64,000 nt of DNA, taken from assembly GCA_023548195.1 (NCBI GenBank), contig JAJHZJ010000076.1, forward strand, positions 1,116,248 through 1,180,247. The letters run 5' to 3'. Position 1 is the stretch's first letter. Every line of letters starts with the position of its first letter. The translations under genes and the position numbers were made by a program. The notes beneath the pieces are model-generated. The model was not told the origin of the DNA and ran no database searches. It saw only the letters and a program-made list of their open reading frames with translations. Origin of the DNA: Bettongia penicillata ogilbyi. Its lineage: Eukaryota > Chordata > Mammalia > Diprotodontia > Potoroidae. Shown in pieces: positions 19,482-30,368 of the stretch.

Positions 19482-20570
19482 ATTATATGTTTTAAAAATA
19501 TTCATCCATGCCATTTAGATTGTCGAATTCATGGGTATACAGTTGGGCAAATTAATTTATAATTACTGTTTTGATTTCTTCCTCATTGGGGGTGAATCCA
19601 CCCTTTTCATTTTTGATATTGGTAATTTGGTTTTCTTCTTTCATTTATCAAATTGACCAAAGTTTTATCAATTTTATTTTTTCATAAAACCACCTCTTAA
19701 TTTTATTTATTAGTACACTAGTTTTCTTAATTTCAATTTTGTTAATCTCTCCTTTGGTTTTCAGTATTTCTTATTTGGTAATTACTGGGGGATTTTCAAC
19801 TTCCTCTTTTTCTACCTTTTTAGCTGTATGCCCAATTCATTGATCTCTTTATTTTATTCATGTAAGTGTTCAATAATATAAAACTTCACTTAATAACTGC
19901 TTTTGCAAAGTCCCATAAGTTTTGGTAGGCCACCTCATTATTTTCACTCTCTTGAATGAAGTTGTTGATTGTTTCTATGATTTCTTCTTCAATTCACTCC
20001 TTCTTTAGGATTAGATTATTTATTTTACAATTAATTTATAGTCTATCTTTCCATGGCCTTTTATTATATATAATTTTTATTGCATTATGATCTGAGAAGG
20101 ATGTATTGATTACCTCTGCCTTTCTAAAATGAATTGTGAGGTTTGTATGCACAAATTCATGGCCATTTTTTTGTATATGTGCCATGTACTGCTGAGGAAA
20201 AGGTATGTTACTTTCTATCCCCATTCAGTTTTTCTCCATAGATTGATCATATCTACATTATCCAGAGTTCTACTCACCTCTTTCACTTCTTTATTCTTTA
20301 TTTTGTGATTAGGTTTATCAAGTTCAGAGAGGGGAATATTGAGGTCCCCCACTATTATAATTTTGTTGTCTGTTTTTTTCCTGTAATTCCCTTTGCTTCT
20401 CCTCTAAGAATTTGGATGTTATATAACTTGTTGCATATATGTTTAGTGATGATATTACTTCATTGTCTATCGTGTTTTAGTAGGATATGTTTGCCTTGCT
20501 TATTTCTTTTTATAAGATCTATTTGTCTTTTTGCTCTGTCTGAGATTAGGATTGCTAGTCCTGCTTTGAC

Positions 20571-21470
20571 TTTTGGAACATCATATTCCAAGCCCTTCAG
20601 TCCTTTAATGTAGAAGGTGCTAGATCTTGCATTGTATTTCCACAATACTTGAATTGTTTCTTTCTACCTGCTTGAAATATTTTCTTCTTGAAAGGAACTC
20701 TCGAATTTGGCTACAATATTCCTAGGAGTTTCTCTTTTGGGATCTTTTTTAGGAGGTGATTGGTGCATTCTTTCAATATATATTTTGCCCTCTGATTCTT
20801 GAATCAAGGGCAGTATTCCTTGATAATTTCAAGAAAGATGATGTCTAGGCTCTTTTTTTTGATCATCGATTTCAAGTAGTCCCATAATTTTTAATTTGTC
20901 TCTTCTGGATCTATTTTTCAGGTCAGTTGTTGTTCCAATGAGATATTTCACATTACCTTCTATTTTTTTTTCATTCTTTTGGTTGTGTTTTGTAATTTCT
21001 TGGTTTCTCACAAAGTCATTAACTTCCATCTACTCCATTCTAATTTTTAAAGAATAGTTTTCTTCAATGAGCTTTTGAACCTCCTTTTCCATCTGCTTTT
21101 TAAGGCATTCTTCTCCTAATTGACTTTTTGGACCTATTCTACCAGTTGAATTAGCCTATTTTTAACAGTATTATTTTCTTCAGCATTTTTTGGACTCTCC
21201 TTTAGCAAGCTGTTGACTCATTTTTCATAATTTTCTTGTGTCTCTCTCATTTCTCTTCTCAATTTTTCCTCTACCTCTCTTACTTGATTTTCAAAATCCT
21301 TTTAGAGCTCTTCCATGGCCTGATAGCATTGTGGCTTCTGCTGCTGCAGAATTTGTTAGAGTCCATGATGATCTCCCTTTTCCTGGTTTTTAGAATGGAC
21401 CTCTGCTTCTGGGGCACAGGGAGTTCAGTCCCAAGGTTCTTATCCTCAGAAATTGAATCTTTGTGAATTG
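20571..21470 (-). pseudogene. L1-C ORF1, decayed and fused to ORF2
   Basis: The minus strand encodes parts of a coiled coil (about 21030-21310), an RRM (about 20860-20950, with 'YLIGTTTDL') and the start of the C-terminal domain ('ARSSTFYIKG'). That domain then runs in frame into the ORF2 endonuclease at about 20570. The C-terminal half of the domain, the inter-ORF spacer and the ORF2 start are deleted. Confidence 0.75.
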
Positions 21471-22427
21471 TGGCCTCTGGTTCTTTTAACTAGAAGCTAG
21501 AATGCTGCAGTTAACCTGGTGCTGAGCTGGCTGGTGTGTCAAAGCAGAGGTCAGGTGAAGTGTTTCTGAGTTTCTTTGGAGTTCACTGCATGAGGTATGA
21601 GAGAGAGGTGATCTGGCCACAAAAGGTTGCCTCTCCTGAGATAGAACACAAGGAGCCTCAGTGGTTGGTCAACTTCATCTGTAATAGTGTCTTTCCAATT
21701 CTTCTGGCTTTGCTAAGGCACACCTGAAGTCTTGGTGTTAGTTCTTATGGGCTCCGTCCCCTGGGGTTCAGTATCTCCTCCCAGTTTACTTAGCTGTAGC
21801 TGTCTGGGACAGCTCCAGTCCTACACTGATCCCTTTCAGCCACAGCAAGAGGGACCCTGCTTTGCAATTTTGCTAGACTCTCTGGATAAGAAACTGTTTG
21901 CTCCTTGACTTATCTCAGTCTTCTAGGTTCATTCCTGAGGAATACTCTCTGGGTTTTCAAGGTCAACAAAGGGAGGGGTAGAGCATTTACAGAACACTCT
22001 GCCATCTAGACTCCCCAAAGTGCAAATAGGTGAGTTACAGACATCTAATCTGCAGAGTGACTGCTGCTGCTACCTGGTGTTCTCTGCTTCTCTCTCACTC
22101 AGTTCCACTAGACACCCATCCTGGGCTGATAAGTTTGAGAATTCACAGTGTTGCTGCTTCAGATCACCCAGGGCTTCCTGTTCAGTCTTGCTAAGGCAGG
22201 GTCCATGCTGGTACAGTCTGTATTTTCTGTGCTTCTCCAGTCGCATGCAGCAGACCCTTCCTGTTGACCTTCCAGGCTCTTCTGAGCTGGAAATCTGCCA
22301 CACTCTATCTCCTAGTGGATTCTGTCACTCTAAAATTTGTTCAGATTACCTTTTTAGAAGTATCTGAAGGAGTTTGTCTCAGAGCTTAAGTAAATATGAG
22401 GTCTCACTCCATCATTTTGGCTCATTC

Positions 22428-22439
22428 CCTAGACATCAT
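22428..22439. repeat. TSD of L1-C (5' side)
   Basis: 'cctagacatcat', perfect match to 13836-13847. Confidence 0.9.
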
Positions 22440-23240
22440 ATTTCAAGAAACCAACAGACTCCAGTTCAGAGAACTACCATTTGTACCAACACAGCCCTCG
22501 ATTGACAGACAAACATTTTTCAGGAGGCAGAACTTCACATGCTTAGGGTAGCCCTGATGAAATGCAGAAATACCCCACTTGGCCTTAGTACACATCAAAC
22601 ATCTTGATTAGGACACAAGCTTAACATCAGGTAAGCTGCCAGACCCCTACAGCCTCCAGTTGCCAGCACCTGAGGCCCCAGGACACAAAGCCAATGACCA
22701 AGCTGCTGACTCACAGGACAGGAAGCTTTGTACGCTGCTCTGTTTTTGAACAGGAGAACACAACTTTAAAAGCCAGGAAATATTCAAAAAAATAAATAAG
22801 AAGCAAAAACAAATATTGACCACGGAGAATTACTCTGGTGACAGAGAAGATCAAAACACAAACTCAAAACAGGACAACACTATAAATATACCCATATCTA
22901 AAAACAAAAATGAGAATATGAATTGGTCTCAAGGTCAAAAACCTTCTTGTAAAATGAGAAATGCTATCCACATCCAAAGAAATAACTTTGGAATCTAAAT
23001 GCAGATGGAAGCATACATTTCCTCTGTTTTTCTTTTGTTGTTTGTTTTGTTTCTTCTTTCTCATGGTTCTTCCCATTAGTTCAAACTCTTCTTTACACTG
23101 TAACTAATATGAAAATATGTTTAATATGAATGTATAAGTAGATCCTATCTTGTATCTATCCATCTTGGGTAGAGGAGGTGAAAGATTCAAATTCACAATT
23201 TTATGTGAGTGTTTAAAAACTAAAAATAAACTGATTAATT
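22440..23240 (+). mobile_element. L1-D: old internally deleted L1 (5'UTR, ORF1 N-terminus, 3'UTR)
   Basis: 22440-22800 reads like an L1 5'UTR. 22816-22950 encodes an ORF1 N-terminus ('TTENYSGDREDQNTNSKQ ... NMNWSQ'). Near 22950 it jumps directly to an L1 3'UTR ('aaatgctatccacatccaaag', compare 33960) that ends near 23235. ORF1 C-terminus and ORF2 are absent. Confidence 0.6.
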
Positions 23241-23462
23241 ACATTAAAAGCACATTATAAAACACCCAGAAGGTAGTTTTGCTAACATGTAAACTTAAAT
23301 AATTAAGTCCAGAACTGGGATGGAAGAAAAAGCAAGTGAAGACTATTTTCTTCTTTCCAATCAGTAGTTATGCAAGTACATAGCAAAAGTGACAGTGGAA
23401 ACCTGGTTTTCAATGAAATGTAGGTATTTAAAATTAAAGTATCTAAATTCATATAAAAAAAA
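23241..23462. other. Unassigned short gap between L1 remnants
   Basis: AT-rich sequence; no feature recognised. Confidence 0.5.
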
Positions 23463-24190
23463 GCAACTCCTTTAAATAGAGTTAGCCAAATGGAAAAAGA
23501 GGTAGAAAAACTGAATGAAGAGAAAAGGTTTTTTCTTTTTCTTTTTGTCTTCTTTTTAAATTTTTTAACAAAATTAAAACTACCTGCTCATATTCTTTGA
23601 CCATTTATCAATTGAGGAATGACAAACTGTTACAAATTCCACTCAGTTAAGAGAAGAACTTCTTTAAAAACAGAATTGAACAAATGCAAAAGGAGGTACA
23701 AATGCTAACTAAAGAAAACAATTCTTTAAAAATTAGAATTTTGCATATGGAAGCTAACGACTCTAGGAGACATCAAGCATCAGTCAAATAAAATCAAAAG
23801 GATGAAAAAAAAAGATGTAAAATATCTCATTGGATAATCAACTGATATGGAAAAATAGATTCAGGAGATATAATTTATGAATTATTGGTATACCTGAAAG
23901 CTATGGTAAAAAAAAAAAATGCCTGGACAACAAAGAACTGGACATTGAAAGGAAACTTATTAATGAGGGAACACTTAAACAAGTTGCAGAAGATTATTGT
24001 GAAAATATTTATTTTGCTATAATAAATTATGAGGTAGGAGGTTAGTAGAAAAATAACAATCGTGTGAGACATATATGAAATCATGCAAAGCAAAATGGGA
24101 AGAGCCAGGAGTTCATTGTGTAAACCCCAGCGTTTTCATGATGAAAAACTGTGAATGACATTGATATTGGAATGATCTCTGACTCTAAAA
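23463..24190 (+). mobile_element. L1-E: old L1 remnant (ORF1 coiled coil/RRM joined to 3' end)
   Basis: The plus strand has 'SQMEKEV'-like coiled-coil sequence at 23480-23530. A roughly 70-bp inverted piece of ORF2 3' sequence follows at about 23575-23645. ORF1 coiled coil to RRM continues at about 23650-23930. Sequence resembling the ORF2 C-terminus and L1 3'UTR runs from about 23985 to 24185. The small inverted segment could be a twin-priming or rearrangement scar. Confidence 0.6.
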
Positions 24191-24896
24191 AGGTATAAAT
24201 ACTCTGAGGGTGAGGTTTTACTTTAAATCTTAGTTTTTGTAAGGTTTGAGTTGCAGATAACTGTTAAACTGCCAAAGGAGCTGCACACCACCCCCCACCC
24301 CAGCTTTGAGAAACCAGATTCCATGCTTCCCTCTCTGGTAAATATGGTCACAGTACACTGTATCTGTCTGTTGAATTATGATCAGGCAGAGAAAGTCATG
24401 TCTCTTGATTACTTTAGAACTTAGTGCCTGAAATTGTTTGTTTGGCCAGATGAGGACTCTTTGAAGCTGCTAAAGAGTGCATCATGCTTCTCTCTCTCTG
24501 GTAGTTATGCTCAACTGTCTGCTGAGTTCAGGCAGAGGAAATCATGTCTGTTGACTTCTAATTTCTCTGCGGTTTCTTTGAAGTTTAGAGTGCTGACTTG
24601 AACTAGGTGAATGATGTATGTGCTTGGTTAATGGAATGATACATGTGCTTGATTAAAGTTATTGTTAACCCCTCAAAAGTTACCTTTCCTTTTATGAAGG
24701 CAGATCTAAGAACCTATGATAGCAGGCCGCCTTGTGTGTTTTGGGGTGCTTACTGATACACTGGATGACTTCTGTCCTGGTGGATTCATGTCTTTATTCC
24801 GTGGAGCATAAGAAACTATATCTTCAGATGACCCAGCTATTCCTTCCTTGGGAAGAGCCATATACCAATTCCATAACTTCAAATATTAATATGCTC
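24191..24896. repeat. LTR-like stretch with internal tandem duplications
   Basis: About 24325-24450 and 24478-24600 share an imperfect repeat (catgcttc.ctctctgg...tgtctg..ga.t...caggcagag.aa.tcatgtct). A second, shorter tandem repeat 'gaatgat.atgtgctt' occurs at about 24607-24655. On the plus strand TATAAATA lies near 24192. On the minus strand AATAAA lies near 24794. Internal duplications are common in retroviral U3 regions, but no ends or TSD were found. Confidence 0.35.
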
Positions 24897-24907
24897 TTTT
24901 CTCCTTG
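24897..24907. repeat. Possible TSD of L1-F (3' side)
   Basis: 'ttttctccttg' versus 'tttcccccttg' at 31318-31328, two transitions. Tentative, in pyrimidine-rich sequence. Confidence 0.4.
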
Positions 24908-25297
24908 ATGCTTTTTTTAATATTTTACTTTATTTTTATTATTTTTCTTTTAATGTTCTACAATCACTTCCTTAAAAATTAAGATTTTATCCCCCCCATC
25001 TAACCCCCACTACCCCCCTCCCTCCTTGCAACAGCATACAATTCTGTATAGGTTCTACATATACTTTCCTATTGAGCACATTTTCACTATAGTCATGCTA
25101 TGCAGTTGCACTAAAATAAATGGAAGAAATCATTCTATATATTATATATATACAGATATAACAAATCAAAATATAATACACTAAAACCCCCCCACACACA
25201 AACACGATCTGCTACATTCTGGGAATGACTTCCATATTTCTTTCTCTGAGTGTGGAAGGCATTTTGCCTTAGAAAACCGTCATTGGGATTTTTTTTT
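24908..25297 (-). other. L1-F 3'UTR and tail
   Basis: Inverted counterpart of L1-B 11857-12246, including the C-run (G-run on the minus strand) near 24990-25020 and a TATA-rich patch near 25137-25160. Confidence 0.85.
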
Positions 25298-28200
25298 TCA
25301 GTAAGTTCTTGTGTTATTACAAAGTTCCAAGTCTACCAGAAAAAAACTCATGCACACTGTGGTCGTTGCTGTGCACGAAGTTCTCCTGGTTCTGCTCCTT
25401 TCGCTCAGCATCAGATCATATAAGTCCTTCCAGGTCTCCCTGAAGTCTTCTTGTTCATCAATTCTTATGGCAAAATAGTACTCCATTACATTAATATACC
25501 ATAATTTATTAAGCCATTCCCCAATTGATGGGCATCCCCTTGATTTCCAGTTCTTGGCTACCACAAAGAGTGTTGCTATAAATATTTTTGTACATGTGGG
25601 ACCCTTTCCCATTTTTATAATCTCTTGGGGATACAGTCCTAGCAGCGATATTGCTGGGTCAAAGGCTATGCACATTTTTGTAGCCCTTTGGGCATAGTTC
25701 CAAACCGTTCTCCAGAATGGTTGGATGAGCTCATTGCTCCACCAATAATGAATGAGTGTTCCAACTCTCCCACATCCTCTCCAGCATTTATCATTTTCTT
25801 GTTCTGTCATGTTTGCCAATCTTATCAGTGTGATGTGGTACTTCAGAGTTGTTTAGATTTGCACCTCTCTAATCAGTAGTGATTTAGAGCACTTTTTCAT
25901 ATGATTATAGATATCTTTAATTTCTTCCCCTGAAAATCACCTGTTCATATCCTTTGACCATTTATCAATTGGTGAATGACTTATATGGTTATATATTTGA
26001 GTTAGCTCTCTACATTTTCTAGAAATGAGGCCTTTATCCCAGAGCTTAGCTGTAAAAATTTTTTCCAAATTTACTACATCCCTCCGAATTTTGGATGCAT
26101 TGAGTTTGGTTGTGCAAAAACTTCTCAGTTTAAAGTAATCAAAATTATCCATCTTGCATTTCATAATGCTTTCTATTGTTTTTTTAGAAAAAAATTCTTC
26201 CCCTCTCCATAAATCTGATAAATACACTATTCCTTGCTTCTCCAGTTTATTCATGGTATCAATCTTTATACCTAAATCATGTACCCATTTGGACTTCTTT
26301 CTTGTGCATGGTGTCAGGCATGGGTCTATACCTAATTTCTGCCACACAGTTAACCAGTTTTCCCAGCAATTTTTGTCAAACAGTGAGTTCTTACCCCAGA
26401 AGCTGGGGTCTTTGGGTTTATCAAACAGGAGGTTGCTATATTCCTTGCCTACTGTTTCTTGAGTGCCAAGATTATTCCATTTGTCTACCCCTCTGTTTCT
26501 TAGCCAATACCAAGTGGTTTTGATAATTGGTGCTTTATAATACAATTTGAGGTCTGGTAGCACTAGGCCACCTTCCCAAGCATTTCTTTTCTTTAGACTC
26601 TTTAAAATTCTGGAACTTTTGTTTTTCCAAATGAATTTTGACATTATTTTATCCAGCTTCAGAAAATAATTATCTGATAATTTAATTGGTTTGGCACTAA
26701 ATAAGCAAATTAATATAGGTAGAATTGTCATTGTTATTATATTAGCTTGGCCTACCCATAAACAACTGATGTTTTTCCACTTACTTAAATCTGACTTTTT
26801 TTGTGCAAAAAGTGTCTTGTAATTGTGTTCATATAAACCCCAGGTTTGTTTTGGCAGGTAAACTCCTAAGTATTTTATAGTGTCTACTCTAGCTTTAAAT
26901 GGGATTTCTCTTTCTATCTCTTGCTGTTGGACTTTGTTGCTAATATATAGGAATGCAGAAGATTTGTGTATTTTGTAACCTGCAACTTTCCCAAGTTGTT
27001 TATTATTTCAAGTAGTTTTTTACTTGAATCTCTGGGATTCTCTAAGTATATCATCATATCATCTGCAAAGAATGATAACTTAGTTTCTTCTTTGGCTATT
27101 TTTATTCCTTCAATTTCTTTATCTTGTCTAATTACTATCACTAACATTTCTAGTACCATATTGAATAATAGTGGTGATAATGGACATCCTTGTTTCACCC
27201 CTGACCTTATTGGAAATACATCTAGTTAATCCCCATTGCATATAATGCTTGCTGAAGGTTTTAGGTAGATACTGCTTATTATTTTATGGAAAGTTCCCTT
27301 TATTCCTATGTTCTCTAGTGTTTTTAATAGGAATGGGTGTTGTATTTTGTCAAAAGCTTTTTCTGCATCTATTGAGATAATCATGTCGTTTTTGTTAGTT
27401 TTGTTGTTCATATGATCAATAATGCTAATAGTTTTCCTAATATTGAACCAGCCCTGCATTCTTGTTATGAAACTTAACTGATCATAATGTATTATTCTCT
27501 TGATAAGATGCTGTATTAATTTTGCTAAAATCTTGTTTCAAATTTTTGCATCTATATTCATTAGAGAAATTGGTCTATAATTTTCTTTCTCTGTTTTGTC
27601 TCTCCCTGGTTTGGGTATCAAACCATATTTGTATCATAGAAAGAATTTGGGAGGACTCCTTCTCCCCCAATTTTCAAAAATAGTCTATATAGTATTGGAA
27701 TTAACTGTTCTTTAAAGGTTTGATAGAATTCACTTGTGAATCCATCTGGTCCTGGAGATTTTTTCCTAGGGAGTTCACTGATGGCTTGTTCAATTTCTTT
27801 TTCTGAGATGGGGTTGTTTACGTATTCGACTTCCTCTTCTGTTAATCTGGGCAATTTGTATTTTTTAAAATATTCATCCATATCATTTAGATTATCGAGT
27901 TTGTGGCCATAAAGTTGGGCAAAGTAATTTCTAATTATTGTTTTAATTTCCTCCTAATTGGAGGTGAGTTCAACCCTTTCATTTTTAATAGTAATAATAT
28001 GATTTTCTTCTTTCTTTTTCTAATAAAATTGACCAAAAGTTTATCAATTTTATTAGTTTTTTCACAAAACCAACTATTGGTTTTATTTATTAATTCAATA
28101 GTTTTCTTAATTTCAATTTTATTAATCTCTCCTTTGGTTTTCAGTATTTCTAATATGGTATTTTCTTGAGGATTTTCAGTTCGTTCTTTTTCTAGCTTTT

Positions 28201-29161
28201 TCAGCTGCATAACCAAGTCATTGATCTCCTCTTTCTCTATTTTATTTATGTAGGCATTCAAAGATATAAACCTTCCCCTAAGAAGTGCTTTTGCAGTATC
28301 CCATAAGATTTGGTAGGTTGTCTCATTATTGTCATTCTCTTGAATGAAGTTGTTGATTGTTTCTATGATTTCTTCTTTAACCCATTCCTTCTTTAGGATT
28401 AAATTATTTAGTTTCCAATTGATTTTTGCTTTATCTTTCCATGGCCTTTTATTACATGTAATTTTTATTGCATTATGATCTGAGAAGGATGCATTGATTA
28501 TCTCTACCTTTCTGCACTGGATTGTGAGATTTTTATGTCCTAGTATATGGTTAATTTTTGTAAATGTTTCATGTACTTCTGAGAAAAAGGTATATTCCTT
28601 TCTATTCCCATTCAATTTTCTCCAAAGATCTATCATATCTACCTTATCTAGAGTTTTATTTACCTCCTTAACCTCTTTCTTGCTTATTTTGAGGTTAGAT
28701 TTATCAAGTTCAGAAAGAGGGAGGTTGAGGTCCCCCACTAGTATAGTTTTGCTGTCAATTTCTTACTTCATCTCCCCCAACCTCTCCTCTAAGAACCTGG
28801 ATGCTATACCACTTGGCGCATATATGTTTAGTAACGATATTGCTTCATTGTCTATGGTGTCTTTTAGCGGGATATAGTTTCCATCCTTATCCCTTTTGAT
28901 TAGATCTATTTCTGCTTTTGCTTTGTCTGAGATTAGGATTGCTACTCCTGCCTTTCTTACATCAGCTGAAGCACAATATATTCTGCTCCATCTTTTGACC
29001 TTTATCCTATGTGTATCCCCCCGTTTCAAATGTGTTTATTGTAGGCAGCATATTGTTGGATTATGGCTTTTAATCCATTCTGCTATCCATCTCTGTTTTA
29101 TGGGAGAATCCATTCCATTCACATTCACAGTTATGATTACAATCTGTGTATTTCCCTCCAT
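25298..29161 (-). pseudogene. L1-F ORF2 (endonuclease-reverse transcriptase), broken
   Basis: The start codon at 29161 (MEGNTQIVIITVNVNGM) is homologous to L1-B 8030. Endonuclease: stop TAA in 'CLQ*THLK' (about 29040), then 'KAGVAILISDKAKAEIDLIKRD', TAA in 'EMK*EID' (about 28760), and GDLNLPL and SFSDHNAIKI within the open stretch 28738-27935. [14 protein letters not shown] (about 27165-27198) and FADD (27058-27069). Open stretches follow at 26731-25937 and 25819-25298 and cover the C-terminal domain with CWRGCGRVGTLIHYWWS. A TGA in 'MNR*FSGEE' (about 25935) recurs in L1-I. Frameshifts near 27935, 27618, 27226 and 26914 separate the open pieces. Confidence 0.92.
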
Positions 29162-29734
29162 CTTCTTTCTCACCATGTGAGCTTTTAGCTCTGCTGTCTC
29201 CCTTCCCCTCCTCAATAATATTCACTTTTCATCACCTCCTCCTGCCGCCTTCCCATCCTTCTTTTAGCCCACCTCCCTTTTACTCCCCTTTGCTCTTATT
29301 GCTTCTTCCCTCCCTTTTAGCCTCCTTCCCCTTTCTACCCCTTCCTCTCCTACTTCTTATAGAGCTAGTTAGGATTATCTACTTAAGGTTATTTTTCTGT
29401 CCTTTAAACAAATCCGATGAGAGTACCTCTCACACAATGTTCATCTCCCTCCCCTCTTTCCTTCTACTATGATTTTGTACTTCTTCTTGTGATGTAATTT
29501 GCCATTTTCTGCTTCCTCCTTTTCACACCTCCTTTTACAATTCCTTCTCATACTTAAATCATATTTTTGTCATGATATCATTTACTTTATACCCCTTCCC
29601 CCTATGCATATTCCTTTTGTATTTCTTAATAGCTGCACAGTTCTCAAGATTAACAGGTATCATCTTCCCTTATAGGGAGGTAAACAATTTGCCCTAATTG
29701 AGTAACAAGTTGTTCCCCCCCACTGTTTACCTTT
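29162..29734 (-). other. L1-F inter-ORF region
   Basis: Inverted counterpart of L1-B 7451-8029, with long polypyrimidine on the plus strand (29200-29350), that is polypurine in the sense direction. No coding potential. Confidence 0.8.
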
Positions 29735-30368
29735 TTATGATTCTCTTGAGACCTGCATTTGAAGATCGAATTGTCTATTAAATTCTGGCGTTTTGGTCAG
29801 GGAAGCTCTGGAAATCCCTTACTTTGTTGAATGACTTTTTCCTTGCCTGAAATGTTATGCTGAACTTTCTCCTTTTTCATCTGCCCAATTTTTCCTTTTA
29901 AGAAGTTATTTTCTCCAGTTAATTTTTGTAGTTTCTTTTCCATTTGCCCTTTTAGGAAATTATTTTCTCCAGTTAATTTTTGTACTTCCTTTTCCGTTTG
30001 CCCTTTTAGGAAGTTATTTTCTCCAGTTAATTTTTGTACTTCCTTTTCCATTTGCCCTTTTGGGAAGTTATTTTCTCCAGTTAATTTTTGAACTTACTTT
30101 TCCATTTGTTCAATTTTCCTTTTCAAAGAGATGTTCTCATCGGTGAATTCTTTGTTAATAATTTTAAAATCATTGGCCAGTTTATCTTCTATTTCCTTCT
30201 TCAGCTGTCCAGGAGAGCTGTTTGTGCTTGAGAGCAGTTCATAGTCCCTTCTGAAGTTTCAGATGGAAGTACAGTCTCAGCTCTGACCTCTTTGGTGTTT
30301 GTGTTTTGGTGCTTATCCCCATAGAAAGATTCTATGGTTCTTTTGATCCTCTGATTTTTCTTGTTCAT
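29735..30368 (-). pseudogene. L1-F ORF1, internally deleted with extra coiled-coil units
   Basis: The ATG at 30368 (MNKKNQRIKRTIESFYG) is homologous to L1-B 6365. The N-terminus and coiled coil are kept and include at least four 'MEKEVQKLTGENNFLKGQ' units where L1-B has two. At about 29875 the reading jumps from 'GKIGQMKKE' to 'VQHNISGKEKVIQQSKGFPELP', near the C-terminus. The RRM and most of the C-terminal domain (about 570 bp) are therefore missing. Stops and frameshifts occur near 30090 and near 29797. The TAA at 29735-29737 is homologous to the L1-B ORF1 stop. It could not make a functional ORF1p. Confidence 0.85.

Larger units (their letters stand above)
17685..20570 (-). pseudogene. L1-C ORF2, decayed
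   Basis: Minus-strand remnants of endonuclease and RT. An N-terminal endonuclease piece 'AGLAILISDRAK' lies at about 20520-20570, 'SFSDHNAIKI' at about 20070-20100, the RT motif [12 protein letters not shown] at about 18730-18767, and FADD at 18627-18638. Many frameshifts are present, and a GATA microsatellite expanded at 19399-19481. The extreme N-terminus of ORF2 is missing because an internal deletion joins it to ORF1 near 20570. The C-terminal part lies beyond HAL1-B at 13848-15011. Confidence 0.85.
17685..22427 (-). mobile_element. L1-C: main body of an old full-length LINE-1
   Basis: On the minus strand the 5' end lies at 22427 ('gagccaaaatgatgg' start module), with a 5'UTR at about 21470-22427, ORF1 remains at about 20571-21470 and ORF2 remains at 17685-20570. 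Together with 13848-15011 the element is bounded by a perfect 12-bp TSD. The many indels make it older than HAL1-B, which is nested in it. Confidence 0.88.
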
